64,000 bases of DNA from Pseudoponticoccus marisrubri (GTDB lineage: Bacteria > Pseudomonadota > Alphaproteobacteria > Rhodobacterales > Rhodobacteraceae): contig NZ_LPXO01000002.1 of the NCBI RefSeq assembly GCF_001482405.1, positions 415,023-479,022 of the forward strand, given 5' to 3'. The position numbers and the translations under genes were made by a program. The first letter of the stretch is position 1. The number at the start of each line of letters is the position of its first letter. Below are positions 52,069-61,703 of this stretch, piece by piece. The notes beneath the pieces were generated by a model that had not been told where the DNA came from, searched no databases, and saw nothing but the letters and a program-made list of their open reading frames with translations.

Positions 52069-52084
52069 CTGCAAGGCCTTGCAG
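52069..52084. promoter_or_regulatory. LacI-type operator, CTGCAAGGCCTTGCAG
   Basis: Perfect 16-bp palindrome between the Gfo/Idh/MocA gene stop and the LacI 1 start. Even-spaced with a central GC, as in LacI operators, but differing in the core from the three sites further right, so probably read by LacI 1. Confidence 0.65.
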
Positions 52085-52116
52085 AGGGATGCGCCGTCCC
52101 GGCCCCGCATTGCGCG

Positions 52117-53301
52117 TCAGAGATCGTGCCAGGTGCCGCCGGCCTCGTGGCTGTCGGCGCAGGTCTCGACAAAGCGCACACCGCGCGCGCCATCCTGCAC
52201 GTCCCACGCGGCGATGGCGCCTTCCTCCAGCGCCAGCCCGTGCCGGCGCGCCGCGATCGACAGAGCGATCTCGGAATAGAGATTGGCCCAGGCGTCGCTC
52301 ACCGCCTCGCCCAGCCCGCGCGGCAGATGCGCCATCCCCGCGGCGCCCGGGCGCATGCCGGCGCCCTGCCCGCGATGGATGATCTGGTCGGGCGCGTCCA
52401 GCGGGCTGTGGCGCAGCTGCTCGAGGAATTCATGGTCCCAGCTCAGCCCGCCCCGCTCGCCCCAGATTCGGAAGCGCAGGCCGCAATACTGGCCGGGCGC
52501 CGCCTGCGTGACATGCAGGAGCCCGGGCACATCGCCATCAAGGCGCAGCGTGATGAAGGCCGTGTCCTCCAGCGCTTTCTCGACCCCGCAGACATGGAAA
52601 TCGGCCTTGAGCGCACGGGCCCGCAGCCCGGTGACATATTCCAGCAGGTGGAAGGCATGGGTGCCGATATCGCCCACGGCCGAGGAGCGCCCCGCCTTGG
52701 TCGGATCCATCCGCCAGACCTGCCCCTTATGCGCCGGATCGGCCGGGCCGGTGGCCCATTCCTGCAGGTACTCGACATGCACCTGCCGGATACGCCCGAT
52801 GGCGCCGTCACGGATCATCTCGGCCGCCTGCCGGGCCATGGCGTGATGCGTGTAGGGGTAGCTGACATAGAGCCGCGCCTCCGTCTCAGCCTGCAGCGCC
52901 ACCAGATGCTCGGCATCGTCCAAGGTGGTGGTCAGAGGCTTGTCGCAGATCACGTCGATCCCGGCCCGCAGGAACCCCGCGGCAATGTCGTGATGGGTGT
53001 GGTTCGGCGTGCAGATCGCGACGGCGTCGATCCCGTCGGGGCGTGCAGCCTCGTTCCGGGCCATCTCGCGCCAATCGGCAAAGCTGCGCTCAGCCGGGAT
53101 CAGCCAGTCGCGCGCCGATTGCGCGGCGGTCTCGGGGTCCGAGGACAGCGCGCCGGCAACGATCTCCCATTGGTTCGACAGACGCGCGCCGGCGGCATGC
53201 CATTGCCCGACCAGCCCGCCACGCCCTCCACCGACGAACCCGAGCCTCAGGCGGCGTCCGATGACGGGGCGCCGCAGCGCGATTGGGTCGGTTCGAGGCA
53301 T
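52117..53301 (-). CDS. Gfo/Idh/MocA family oxidoreductase
   Basis: 394 residues. [22 protein letters not shown] (NAD(P) site), [26 protein letters not shown] in which the catalytic motif is DKP instead of EKP, and the C-terminal [17 protein letters not shown] with the second histidine. This longer form is common for dehydrogenases of ketosugars and glycosides. A TGCAACC-type operator lies 82 bp upstream, overlapping the stop of LacI 2, so the gene is a probable member of the second regulon. Confidence 0.9.
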   Translation of the reverse strand: MPRTDPIALRRPVIGRRLRLGFVGGGRGGLVGQWHAAGARLSNQWEIVAGALSSDPETAAQSARDWLIPAERSFADWREMARNEAARPDGIDAVAICTPNHTHHDIAAGFLRAGIDVICDKPLTTTLDDAEHLVALQAETEARLYVSYPYTHHAMARQAAEMIRDGAIGRIRQVHVEYLQEWATGPADPAHKGQVWRMDPTKAGRSSAVGDIGTHAFHLLEYVTGLRARALKADFHVCGVEKALEDTAFITLRLDGDVPGLLHVTQAAPGQYCGLRFRIWGERGGLSWDHEFLEQLRHSPLDAPDQIIHRGQGAGMRPGAAGMAHLPRGLGEAVSDAWANLYSEIALSIAARRHGLALEEGAIAAWDVQDGARGVRFVETCADSHEAGGTWHDL

Positions 53302-53383
53302 GGCGCGCGCTCCTGCATCGTGTGGCGTTGTCCGGGGTGCCTGCCCCCGGCCCTGCCCCAGAGTAGAGCGGCGCCAACCAATT

Positions 53384-53399
53384 TTGCAACCGGTTTCAA
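53384..53399. promoter_or_regulatory. LacI-type operator A (TTGCAACCGGTTTCAA)
   Basis: Near-perfect palindrome centred on CCGG, one mismatch, upstream of the Gfo/Idh/MocA gene and overlapping the LacI 2 stop codon. Shares TTGCAACCGGTT with operators B and C. Confidence 0.75.
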
Positions 53400-54430
53400 T
53401 CCGGCAGGTCCCCCGCGCCGGCCAGCATCGGCGGCAGCATCACGCGCAGCGGCGTGCCATCCGCGGGCATCGGCACCGCGCCCTGGCTGTGCACCGACAG
53501 GAAGACCTGCACCGCGTGGCGGATGTCATCGGTCAGCTCGTGATAGAGCACGGCATCGAGATCGCCCGCCGCCAGCAGGGCGCGGTTCTCGGGGTCGAAA
53601 TCATGGCCGATCATCACCGGGCGCGGCAGGCCCAGCCGCGTGAAAGCCCGCACTAGCGCCCGGTTGTCGCCGCCGATGGAATAGAGCCCCGCCGCCGGAT
53701 CCTCGCGCGACGCCGCCGCCACGCGTGGCGCAAAGCCCGGCCCTTCCCCGCCCTGTACCAGCAGGGTCAGCCGCGCCGCGGGGCAGAGCCGTGCCATGGC
53801 CGCGCGGAACCCGGTCTCGCGCTCGGCCTCGCCGCGGAAGGCGGCGTTGCGCTTGGTCAGGATGACATGCGGCGCGGGCTCGGGCGCCAGCCATTTGTGC
53901 ATCAGCCAGGCCGCGGTCTGCCCGGTGCAACGGTTGTCGAGCCCGGCATAGCCGATCCGGGCCGAGCCGGGCATGTCCGTGGCCAGAGTGACCACCGGGA
54001 TTTCCTCGGCGGTCAGCCGCGCCACCGCGTCCCGGATCGGCGCGGCCTCGGGCGCCATCAGGATCACCCCGTCGCTGCGCAGCCGCAGCGCCTGGTCCAG
54101 CCGCGCCACGATCGCCTCGATGGGAAAGCGCGCGCGCAGGTCGGTCCGGGCGCGGAAGATCGCGGTCTGGATCAGCGGCAGTTCGCGCCGCAACGCCTGT
54201 TGCAGCGCATCGAGGAAGGCTTGCGGCGCCTCGACCACGAGGTCGATCATCAGCTTGCGCCCCGACATGGAGAGCTGCGCCTCCTGCGCTTCCAGCTCGC
54301 GGATGGCAGCATGCACGCGGTTCGCGGTCTGCCGGCGCACGCCCGGCCGGGCGTTCAGCACGCGGTCCACCGTGGCGGTGCTGAGCCCGGCCTGGTGGGC
54401 GATTTCCTTGATGGAGAACGGGTGGGACAT
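53396..54430 (-). CDS. LacI family regulator 2
   Basis: 344 residues. [45 protein letters not shown], and an effector domain related to ribose/xylose-binding proteins. The HTH recognition helix STATVDRVL is of the group that often controls ribose- or inositol-type ABC uptake. The ABC transporter and dehydrogenases around carry three similar palindromes, so this protein is the best candidate to bind them. ATG 54430; divergent from the PhyH-type gene 106 bp away. Confidence 0.93.
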   Translation of the reverse strand: MSHPFSIKEIAHQAGLSTATVDRVLNARPGVRRQTANRVHAAIRELEAQEAQLSMSGRKLMIDLVVEAPQAFLDALQQALRRELPLIQTAIFRARTDLRARFPIEAIVARLDQALRLRSDGVILMAPEAAPIRDAVARLTAEEIPVVTLATDMPGSARIGYAGLDNRCTGQTAAWLMHKWLAPEPAPHVILTKRNAAFRGEAERETGFRAAMARLCPAARLTLLVQGGEGPGFAPRVAAASREDPAAGLYSIGGDNRALVRAFTRLGLPRPVMIGHDFDPENRALLAAGDLDAVLYHELTDDIRHAVQVFLSVHSQGAVPMPADGTPLRVMLPPMLAGAGDLPD

Positions 54431-54536
54431 GGGACGGCCGGCGCGTGTTGATGGGTTTTTGATGGTTCTGCCCCACGACCGGGGCGGGAATCGAGCCTAA
54501 TCTGGGCAGGCACTACGTGAACAGGGAGGAAAACCG

Positions 54537-55724
54537 ATGCTTGACCAACAGACCAGCCGCGCGCCGGTATGGCTTGATGACAGCGCTTGCGACATCGAGG
54601 CGTTCAAGCGCCATGTCGCGCAACAGACGACGGCGGCGGATCACCCCCATGCCGCCGAGATCGCCAGCAACATCCCCGTCTATGACGGCGACGCCATGCG
54701 CGCGGCCCTGGCCGACCCGACCCGGGCGCGCAGCGTGATGGCCGAATGGAACCGGTCGTTCCAGTCCGGCCCCGGCATCATCGCCATCCGCAAGGGCTAT
54801 GACGACCCCGCGCTGGTGGATGCGGTCACCGAAGAGCTGAACGCGATCATCAAGGCCGAGGAGGCCGGCAGCACTGGCAAGGGCGACCATTTCGCCACCG
54901 CCGGGGCCAACAGCCGGATCTGGAACGCGCATGAAAAGCTGTGCATCCAGGCGCCGGGGCTTTATGCGCGCTACAACTCGAACGAGCTGACCCGCGCGGT
55001 CAGCGAAAGCTGGCTGGGCTCGGGCTACCAGATCACCTTCCAGGCCAATGTCGTGCGGCCGGGCGGCAAGGCGCAGACCGCGCATCGCGACTATCACATG
55101 GGTTTTCAGGATGTCGAAACGCTCAAGGGCTACCCGGCCTCGCAGCACGCGCTGTCGGCCTGCCTGACCCTGCAGGGCGCGGTCGCGCATAGCGACATGC
55201 CGATCGAAAGCGGGCCGACCAAGCTGCTGCCCTATTCGCAGAGCTACCTGCCCGGCTACATCGCCGTGCTGCTGCCCGAGTTCCGCGCCTTATTCGAAGA
55301 AGCCCATGTGCAGCTGCCGCTGGAGAAGGGTGACATGCTGTTCTTCAACCCCGCGACCTTCCACGCGGCGGGCGAGAACAAGACCGAAACCATCCAGCGC
55401 TTTGCCAACCTGATGCAGGTCGGCTCGGCCTATGGGCGCTCGATCGAGATCGTCGACCGCAGCCGCATCACGCTGGCCGTCTACGAAGAGCTGAAGGCGC
55501 TCAAGGAGAGCGGCGCGCTGGACGCGCGCGGTGTCGACAACGTGGTGGCGGCCACGGCCGAGGGCTATCCCTTCCCGGCCAATCTCGACATCGATTCACC
55601 GCTGAGCGGCATGGCCCCACCCAGCCAGCAGGACGTGCTGCGTCAGGCGCTGGCAGAGGGCTGGGATCTGGCACAGCTGAAGCAGGCCATCGCCGAGCAG
55701 GACGGGCGCAAACGCTCTCACTGA
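54537..55724 (+). CDS. PhyH-type Fe(II)/2-oxoglutarate dioxygenase-like protein
   Basis: 395 residues. The double-stranded beta-helix site shows H and D in TAHRDYHMGF, distal histidine in FFNPATFHAAGENKTETIQRFANLM with the following arginine. A helical N-terminal part of about 120 residues precedes the core; the tail (VAATAEGYPFPANLDIDSP) is longer than in minimal members. It likely hydroxylates a small substrate tied to the sugar region. ATG 54537 behind AGGGAGGAAAA. It is divergent from LacI 2 and overlaps the convergent VCBS gene by 7 bp. Substrate unknown. Confidence 0.82.
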   Translation: MLDQQTSRAPVWLDDSACDIEAFKRHVAQQTTAADHPHAAEIASNIPVYDGDAMRAALADPTRARSVMAEWNRSFQSGPGIIAIRKGYDDPALVDAVTEELNAIIKAEEAGSTGKGDHFATAGANSRIWNAHEKLCIQAPGLYARYNSNELTRAVSESWLGSGYQITFQANVVRPGGKAQTAHRDYHMGFQDVETLKGYPASQHALSACLTLQGAVAHSDMPIESGPTKLLPYSQSYLPGYIAVLLPEFRALFEEAHVQLPLEKGDMLFFNPATFHAAGENKTETIQRFANLMQVGSAYGRSIEIVDRSRITLAVYEELKALKESGALDARGVDNVVAATAEGYPFPANLDIDSPLSGMAPPSQQDVLRQALAEGWDLAQLKQAIAEQDGRKRSH

Positions 55725-57301
55725 TCGGTGGCGGGCGGCACCAAGGTGTCGCCCACCGCCTCGGGCGTGCCGCCACGGGCGAGGTGCAGGTGCCTGTCGG
55801 CCTGCACCGCGTGCCACGGCCCCACCGTCCCGTCGGGCCAGCGCACGCGCAGCCGGGCGCCCCGCGCTGCGCCCAACCCAAAATGCTGGTAGCCCATCTG
55901 CCCGCCGGCATGGCCCCCGCCCACCGTGATCTCGCGCAGCTGCCGCCCCGAACCGGTCTCCAGCTCGATCCGCGCGCCCACCGCGTCGACATTGCCCGCG
56001 TCCTGCGACAGGCGCAGCTTCAGCCAATGTCCCGTGGGCTTTGTCACGTTCCGGTAAAGCTTCAAAGCCGCGCGTCGCTGCACCACGACAAGGTCGAGCC
56101 GCCCGTCACGGTTCAGGTCCACCAGCGCGCCGCCACGGCCCCGATCGAAGGAGCCGATGCCCGCCACGTCGCCTTTCTCGACGAATTGCCCGTCGGGCCC
56201 CTGCATCAGCAGGTTGTCGGGGTCGCGCACGGCGATGGACGGCATCTGGTTCACGTTGCCCTTGGCGATGAAGAGATCGTCCCGCCCGTCATTGTCCACG
56301 TCGCCGAACTGCACGTGCCAGCCGGTGCTGGGCCGCCCCTCGTCGCCCATGTAGGGCACGTGTGCCGTGGTACCGCGCGCATAGGCGATGGAGGCAAAGC
56401 CGGGCGCAGTCCCGTCGCCCTGCAACTGGAACAGCTTCTGATCAGCCATGCTGGTCACGGCGATCTCGGGGCGCGCATCGCCGGTGATGTCCCGGCTGGC
56501 GATCCCCATGCCCCAGAGCTTGTAGGGCTGCCAGCCCTCGTCGGGGCCATAGGCGCTCAGTTCGGGCCAGGCGCGGAACAGCTGTTCCCGCCCGTCATGC
56601 ACGTAGTAATGCCGGTCATTGCTGATCCACAGGTCCTGCCTGCCGGTCCCGCTCCAGTCGGTGAACAGCATGGAGAGCGTGCAATAGCCCGGGGCGATCG
56701 TCTCGGGCGCCGCATAGCGCTGACCCGCGGGCCGCAGCAGGATATGATCGTCACAGGTGCCGAACGGCCCCTCGGGATCGGCACGATCGACGTAATTGCC
56801 CACGGCCAGCGTGGGCCATGCCTCCCCCGGCCCCCAGGCTGCCGAGAAGGCGGTGGTCCATCCCGCGCCCGGGGCAAGCCCCCAAGCCTCGGGCGCAGGC
56901 GTGAAGCGGCAGTCGCCCTGCCCGCGCAGCACGGCATTCTCGCCCGCGCGCAGGACGAACAGGTCCTGATGCCCGTCGCCGTTGATATCCAGCGGGTAGG
57001 CGCCGATCACGCCGCTCAGGTCCAGCTCCGGCGCCTCGGCCAGATCGAAGCGTGGCGCATCGCCGGGCGCCCCGGTCCGGTTGACGAAGAGATGCGAGCG
57101 CGCTTCGCCCCCCGCGGCGTAGAGATCGGGATAGCCGTTGCCGTCACAGTCGAACACCGCGACGCCGCCGCCCACGAAATGCGCCCAGCCCCCGTCATAG
57201 ACATGGGACGCGGGCAGCGTGTCGCTGAGGTCGGTGAAGGCCGGGTCGGCCGCCACCGCCGTGCCGGCCAGCAGGGCAGCAGCGGCGGCGCGCCTACGCA
57301 T
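55718..57301 (-). CDS. Secreted VCBS/FG-GAP-repeat protein with C-terminal ASPIC/UnbV domain (CRTAC1-like)
   Basis: 527 residues. Signal peptide [17 protein letters not shown], then calcium-binding-like repeats ([47 protein letters not shown]) forming a beta-propeller, and a final ASPIC/UnbV domain with [17 protein letters not shown] and [11 protein letters not shown]. Such proteins are periplasmic or extracellular and of unknown function. ATG 57301 overlaps the ABC ATPase stop by 8 bp, so it is translated as the third gene of the sugar-transport unit, an unusual partnership. Confidence 0.87.
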   Translation of the reverse strand: MRRRAAAAALLAGTAVAADPAFTDLSDTLPASHVYDGGWAHFVGGGVAVFDCDGNGYPDLYAAGGEARSHLFVNRTGAPGDAPRFDLAEAPELDLSGVIGAYPLDINGDGHQDLFVLRAGENAVLRGQGDCRFTPAPEAWGLAPGAGWTTAFSAAWGPGEAWPTLAVGNYVDRADPEGPFGTCDDHILLRPAGQRYAAPETIAPGYCTLSMLFTDWSGTGRQDLWISNDRHYYVHDGREQLFRAWPELSAYGPDEGWQPYKLWGMGIASRDITGDARPEIAVTSMADQKLFQLQGDGTAPGFASIAYARGTTAHVPYMGDEGRPSTGWHVQFGDVDNDGRDDLFIAKGNVNQMPSIAVRDPDNLLMQGPDGQFVEKGDVAGIGSFDRGRGGALVDLNRDGRLDLVVVQRRAALKLYRNVTKPTGHWLKLRLSQDAGNVDAVGARIELETGSGRQLREITVGGGHAGGQMGYQHFGLGAARGARLRVRWPDGTVGPWHAVQADRHLHLARGGTPEAVGDTLVPPATDQ

Positions 57302-58076
57302 CCTCGGTCGAGACGATCCCCGGTGCATAGCTTCCATCCGGCAGCTTGCCGAGGATGACCATCTGCAGCACCTCGTCCTTGTCGGTCTCGTCGGTCGAGC
57401 CGGTCCAGACATGCCGGCCGTTCTTCATCACCGAGATCCGGTCAGACAGGTCGAACACGTCATGCAGGTCGTGGCTGATCATCACGATGGCGATGCCCTC
57501 GCGCTTGAGCGCGCGGATCAGGTCCGAGACCATCTGCGTCTCGTGCGGGCCGAGCGCCGCGGTCGGCTCGTCCATGATGATGATGCGGGCGTTGAACTGC
57601 AGCGCGCGGGCGATGGCGACCGACTGGCGCTGGCCGCCCGACAGGTTGATGACCGGGTCCTTGAACTTGCGGAATTGCGGGTTCAGCCGCTTCATCACCT
57701 TCATGGCCGCATGTTCCATGGCCGGCTCGTCCAATGCGCCGAACCGGGTCAGGATCTCGCGCCCGAAGAAGATGTTGGCCGCCGTGTCCAGGTTGTCGGC
57801 CAGGGCCAGCGTCTGGTAGATCGTCTCGATCCCCAGCTCCTTGGCGACCGAGGGGTTCTCGATCTGCACCTCCTTGCCGTCGATGCGGATCGTGCCGCTG
57901 TCGACCTGGTAGGCGCCCGAAAGCATCTTGATGAAGGTCGACTTGCCGGCCCCGTTATGGCCCAGCAGGCCGACCACCTCGCCGGGATAGAGATCGAGGC
58001 TCATGTCCTCGACCGCGTGAATGCCGCCGAAGCGCTTGTAGATGTTGTGCATTTCCACGATGGGTTTCATCTGCAT
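57294..58076 (-). CDS. Sugar ABC transporter ATP-binding protein, single-domain (FrcA/XylG type)
   Basis: 260 residues, one ABC domain: Walker [10 protein letters not shown] (39-47), signature LSGGQR (145-150), Walker B IIIMDEPT (165-172) and H-loop ISHDLH. The two-domain form found in E. coli RbsA/XylG is absent; single-domain ATPases are usual in alphaproteobacterial fructose/xylose CUT2 systems. Powers import through the adjoining permease. Lies 7 bp after the permease gene. Confidence 0.94.
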   Translation of the reverse strand: MQMKPIVEMHNIYKRFGGIHAVEDMSLDLYPGEVVGLLGHNGAGKSTFIKMLSGAYQVDSGTIRIDGKEVQIENPSVAKELGIETIYQTLALADNLDTAANIFFGREILTRFGALDEPAMEHAAMKVMKRLNPQFRKFKDPVINLSGGQRQSVAIARALQFNARIIIMDEPTAALGPHETQMVSDLIRALKREGIAIVMISHDLHDVFDLSDRISVMKNGRHVWTGSTDETDKDEVLQMVILGKLPDGSYAPGIVSTEDA

Positions 58077-58083
58077 CGCCCCC

Positions 58084-59307
58084 TCACACGCGGCGTTTCT
58101 GGTAGATGACGTCGAACCAGACGGCGAAGATCAGCACGCCGGCCATGATCATCTGCTGCGGCGCGCTCTGCACCCCCAGCAGGACCATGCCGTTCTGAAG
58201 GCTCTGCATCAGCACGGCGCCGATCAGCGCGCCGACAATGGTGCCGACCCCGCCCGACAGCGACGTGCCCCCGATCACCGCGGCGGCGATCACCTGCAGC
58301 TCCAGCAGCTGGCCGATGCTCAGCGGCGCGGCGTTCAGGCGCGCGGTCGAGATCATCGCCCCCAGCGCGGTCAGCCCGCCGATCAGCGCAAAGCTGGCAA
58401 TGACCACGCGGCGGGTGTTCACCCCGGCCAGCTGTGCCGCCTCGGGGTTGCCGCCATAGCCGTAGATGTAGCGCCCGAAGCGGGTCATGTTGGCGACGTA
58501 GATCATCACGCAGGCCACCACGATCAGGATCAGCACCGGCACCGGGATGCCACGACCGGCCTCGGAGCGGGGGAAGGTATAGGCGTTCATCGTCATGACG
58601 AAGGCGGCGATCAGCACGCCCGCGGCAGCGATGATGGCCACGTCCAGCGCCATCGGCTTGACGCCGAAATCCAGCGCCTTGCGGCGGCGGCGGTTCCAGA
58701 GCGTGATCGCGGTGATGGCGCCGAAGCCGATCAGCCCAACGATCCAGCTCCAGGTCTCGCCGATGGAGCCGCCGCCCACCACGCTGTAGGTCGAATCGAG
58801 CGGCGTGACCGTGCGCCCCTTGGTGAAGAGCCACCCGGCGCCGCGCCAGAACATCAGCCCGCCCAGCGTGACGACGAAGGCGGGAATGGCAAAGCGCGCG
58901 ATCAGCCAGCCCTGCGCGCCGCCGGCGGCACAGCCGACCGCCACCATGACCACCATCGAGATCCACCAGCTGTGGGTGCCCTCCAGCGGCAGAAGCTCGG
59001 TCTGCACGAACCCGCCCAGGATGCCCAGGAAGGCCAGCAGCGAGCCGACCGACAGGTCGATGTTGCGCGACACGATGATCAGCACCATGCCGGTGGCCAG
59101 GATGGCCGTCACGCTGGTCTGGACCGACAGGTTGTAGATGTTGCGCGGCGACAGGAAGATGCCGCCGCTGGCGATCTGGAAGAAGATCCAGATCGCCGCC
59201 ACGGCCCCCAGCATGGCCAGAAGCCGCGTGTCGATCTGTGATGCCGAGGCGGCGGTCCTGAGCCTGTGGCCCAGCCCGTCGCGCGGTTTCGTTGCGACCT
59301 CGTCCAT
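58084..59307 (-). CDS. Sugar ABC transporter permease (XylH type)
   Basis: 407 residues with ten or more hydrophobic helices, CUT2 family. [25 protein letters not shown] and the segment [17 protein letters not shown], which is the conserved ATPase-coupling loop, are clear; [23 protein letters not shown] is the last conserved stretch. Longer than RbsC (about 320), like XylH. ATG 59307 near an operator shared with the divergent binding-protein gene. Confidence 0.92.
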   Translation of the reverse strand: MDEVATKPRDGLGHRLRTAASASQIDTRLLAMLGAVAAIWIFFQIASGGIFLSPRNIYNLSVQTSVTAILATGMVLIIVSRNIDLSVGSLLAFLGILGGFVQTELLPLEGTHSWWISMVVMVAVGCAAGGAQGWLIARFAIPAFVVTLGGLMFWRGAGWLFTKGRTVTPLDSTYSVVGGGSIGETWSWIVGLIGFGAITAITLWNRRRRKALDFGVKPMALDVAIIAAAGVLIAAFVMTMNAYTFPRSEAGRGIPVPVLILIVVACVMIYVANMTRFGRYIYGYGGNPEAAQLAGVNTRRVVIASFALIGGLTALGAMISTARLNAAPLSIGQLLELQVIAAAVIGGTSLSGGVGTIVGALIGAVLMQSLQNGMVLLGVQSAPQQMIMAGVLIFAVWFDVIYQKRRV

Positions 59308-59368
59308 GAAGTTCCCCCCTGACGTCCAAGCGTTTTCGCGATTGTTCCAAGCGTCCTGTCACGACTAT

Positions 59369-59382
59369 TGCAACCGGTTGCA
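59369..59382. promoter_or_regulatory. LacI-type operator B (TGCAACCGGTTGCA)
   Basis: Perfect 14-bp palindrome, within ATTGCAACCGGTTGCATT, in the divergent promoter of the binding protein and the permease/ATPase/VCBS unit. The best of the three copies. Confidence 0.85.
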
Positions 59383-59443
59383 TTTCGTGTCAAGCTTTCC
59401 TCCGTACCGCGGAGGGGTACGCGACCAGAACAGGGAGGAAGAC

Positions 59444-60481
59444 ATGCAGAGAACAGGAATTTCCGGCGTGGTGCTGGGCGCCGCGACGGCGCTGGGCCTG
59501 GTGGCCGGGCCGGCGCTGGCTCAGGATCCGATCACCGTGGGGGTGAGCTGGTTCAAGTTCGCCGACGAGCGCTGGGTCATCGACGAGGCCGGCATCAAGT
59601 CCGTGCTGGAAGAGGCCGGCGCCGAGTACATCTCGGCCGATGCGAACTTCTCGCCTGAGAAATCCGTCGCGGATATCGAGAACCTCATCACCCGCGGCGC
59701 CGACGTGCTGATCGTGATGTCGGGTGTCGCGGACGCGGTCGGCCCGGTGGTCAACCGCGCGCTGGCCGAGGGCATCCCGGTCGTCGCCTATGACCAGCTG
59801 ATCGAGGTGCCGGGCACCTTCTACGTCTCCTTCGACGCACGCTCGGTCGGGCAGGAGCTGGCCAACGGCATGCTCGAGGTCGCGCCCGAGGGCAACTACG
59901 CCATCATCAAGGGCGATGACGGCGATCCCAACACGCACCAGATGTTCGGCGCCTACCAGCAGGTCATGCAACCGAAATACGACGCAGGCGAGATCACCGT
60001 CGTCGGTGAGCAATTCATCGACGGCTGGCGCCCCGAGACCGCCAAGGACACGATCGAGCAGATCCTGACCGCCAATGACAACGACGTGGACGCGGTCATG
60101 GTGATGAATGACGGCATGGCCAGCGGCGTCGCCCAGGCGCTGGAAGAGCAGGGTCTCGACATCCCGCTCTCGGGCCAGGACGGTGCGCCGGGCGCGCTGA
60201 ACCGCATCGCGCGCGGCCAGCAGACCTTCACCATCTGGAAGAACGCCTTCGACCTGGGCGCAAAGGCCGCCGAGGTGGCGCTGCAGCTGGCCGAGGGCAA
60301 CGAGGTCGAGGGCGCCGGCACCTTCGACGGCGGCCCGCAGGGGGTCGAGCTGGACGCGATCCTGCTGCCGGTCGAGCGCATCGACGCAACAAACCTCGAC
60401 CGCACGGTGGATGTCGGCTGGGCCACGGTCGACCGCATCTGCGCCGGCGTCGGGGACAACGCGCCCGCTATCTGCCAGTAA
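59444..60481 (+). CDS. xylF: Sugar ABC transporter substrate-binding protein (XylF type)
   Basis: 345 residues. Signal peptide with cleavage after GPALA; the mature chain starts QDPITVGVSWFKFADERW. Type I binding-protein fold with ARSVGQELANGML, GDDGDPNTHQMFGAYQQVM and DAVMVMNDGMASGVAQALEEQG. These segments follow D-xylose-binding XylF. The sugar-stacking residues W and the acidic residues D/E in ligand position suggest a pentose or a similar sugar, but not certain. RBS AGGGAGGAA; strong terminator after the gene. Confidence 0.9.
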   Translation: MQRTGISGVVLGAATALGLVAGPALAQDPITVGVSWFKFADERWVIDEAGIKSVLEEAGAEYISADANFSPEKSVADIENLITRGADVLIVMSGVADAVGPVVNRALAEGIPVVAYDQLIEVPGTFYVSFDARSVGQELANGMLEVAPEGNYAIIKGDDGDPNTHQMFGAYQQVMQPKYDAGEITVVGEQFIDGWRPETAKDTIEQILTANDNDVDAVMVMNDGMASGVAQALEEQGLDIPLSGQDGAPGALNRIARGQQTFTIWKNAFDLGAKAAEVALQLAEGNEVEGAGTFDGGPQGVELDAILLPVERIDATNLDRTVDVGWATVDRICAGVGDNAPAICQ

Positions 60482-60506
60482 CCTCCCGCTCGCAGATCGG
60501 CCGCAA

Positions 60507-60537
60507 GGCGCTTCGACCCCGGTCGAAGCGCCTTTTT
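60507..60537 (+). terminator. Rho-independent terminator of xylF-type gene
   Basis: 12-bp stem GGCGCTTCGACC/GGTCGAAGCGCC (60507-60532) with a CC loop, then TTTTTCTTT. Confidence 0.93.
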
Positions 60538-60550
60538 CTTTGGCCCCGCG

Positions 60551-61552
60551 TCAGACGGTCACCGGCTCGCTGCGCCCCGAGGCCAGCGCGCGATAGGCCG
60601 CCTCGGCCAGCGCCAGCGCGCGCAGCCCGTCATCGAAGACCGGCACCTCCGCCCCCTGCCCCGTCACGAGGTCGACGAAGGCCTCCAGCTGCAGGGCAAA
60701 GGCCTCGCGGTAGCGCTCGATGAAGAAGTTCAGGTAGGGCGTCTGCGCGGCGGTCGCCGTGGCGCCGAACCGCAGCAGGCCATGTTCCGTGCGGTTGGCG
60801 CTTTGCAACATGCCCGCGCTGCCCATCGCCTCGACCCGCTGGTCATAGCCATAGGGCGCCTGCCGGGCATTGTTCAGCATCACCTGCCGGCCGGGCGCGG
60901 TGCGCATGACGATCATGGCGCAATCCACCTCGTCGATCTTGCGCAGGTCAGGGTCGATCAGCGGTGCGCCGGTGGCCCAGACCTCGACCGGTTCATCCTC
61001 GCCCAGCATGAAGCGCGCAAGGTCGAAATCATGGATGGTCATGTCGCGGATCATGCCGCCCGCGCCCAGCAGGTAGTCGCGCCCCGGCGGCGAGGGATCG
61101 CGCGAGGTCACGATCAGCTGCACCAACTTGCCGATTTCGCCCGCCGCCAGCGCGTCGCGCAGCGCCCGGTGGCCCGGATCGAAGCGCCGGTTGAAACCGA
61201 TCTGCACCGGCACATCCGTGCCCGCGATCGCCGCCTCGCAGGCCTTCACCCGCGCGAAATCGAGGTCGATGGGTTTCTCGCAGAGCACCGGCTTGCCCGC
61301 CGCCACGGCCGCCTCGATATAGTCGGCATGGGTGGCCGTGACCGAGGCCACGATGACCGCGTCGATGGCGGGATCGGCAAAAATCGCCTCGGGCGATTCG
61401 GCCAGCGCGGTGTCACTGTCACCGCGCACCGCCTCGGCCGCCGCGGCATGGACGTCATGCACGCAGGCCAGCCGGCTGCGTGGGTAGGCCCGAACGATCT
61501 CGGCATGCATGCGCCCGATCCGGCCGCATCCGATAAGTGCGATGTTCAGCAT
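60551..61552 (-). CDS. iolG: Gfo/Idh/MocA dehydrogenase, inositol 2-dehydrogenase-like
   Basis: 333 residues. ALIGCGRIGRMHAEIV (NAD site), VLCEKPIDLD (catalytic lysine), QIGFNRRFDPGHRAL, and the RDMTIHDFDLARFML segment with the second catalytic histidine. The IGFNRRFD and MTIHDFD motifs are the hallmark of IolG. It oxidises myo- or scyllo-inositol to an inosose with NAD. No other iol genes are here, so a related sugar alcohol or cyclitol is possible. Start at ATG 61552; LacI-type operator C lies 85 bp upstream. Confidence 0.9.
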   Translation of the reverse strand: MLNIALIGCGRIGRMHAEIVRAYPRSRLACVHDVHAAAAEAVRGDSDTALAESPEAIFADPAIDAVIVASVTATHADYIEAAVAAGKPVLCEKPIDLDFARVKACEAAIAGTDVPVQIGFNRRFDPGHRALRDALAAGEIGKLVQLIVTSRDPSPPGRDYLLGAGGMIRDMTIHDFDLARFMLGEDEPVEVWATGAPLIDPDLRKIDEVDCAMIVMRTAPGRQVMLNNARQAPYGYDQRVEAMGSAGMLQSANRTEHGLLRFGATATAAQTPYLNFFIERYREAFALQLEAFVDLVTGQGAEVPVFDDGLRALALAEAAYRALASGRSEPVTV

Positions 61553-61636
61553 GTCTCTCCTCCTTTCACGCGCCACGACGCGCAGCTGCGCGCCCGTGCC
61601 GCCCCTGTTGACCCTCGGCAAATCCGCAGGACCGAT

Positions 61637-61650
61637 TGCAATCGGTTGCA
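61637..61650. promoter_or_regulatory. LacI-type operator C (TGCAATCGGTTGCA)
   Basis: Palindrome with one mismatch between the divergent iolG-like and cytochrome peroxidase genes. Same core as operators A and B. Confidence 0.75.
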
Positions 61651-61703
61651 CACCATTGCAGCATGGGTCCGATGACCCTGCCCCTTCCTCCGGGAGCCCT
61701 TGC

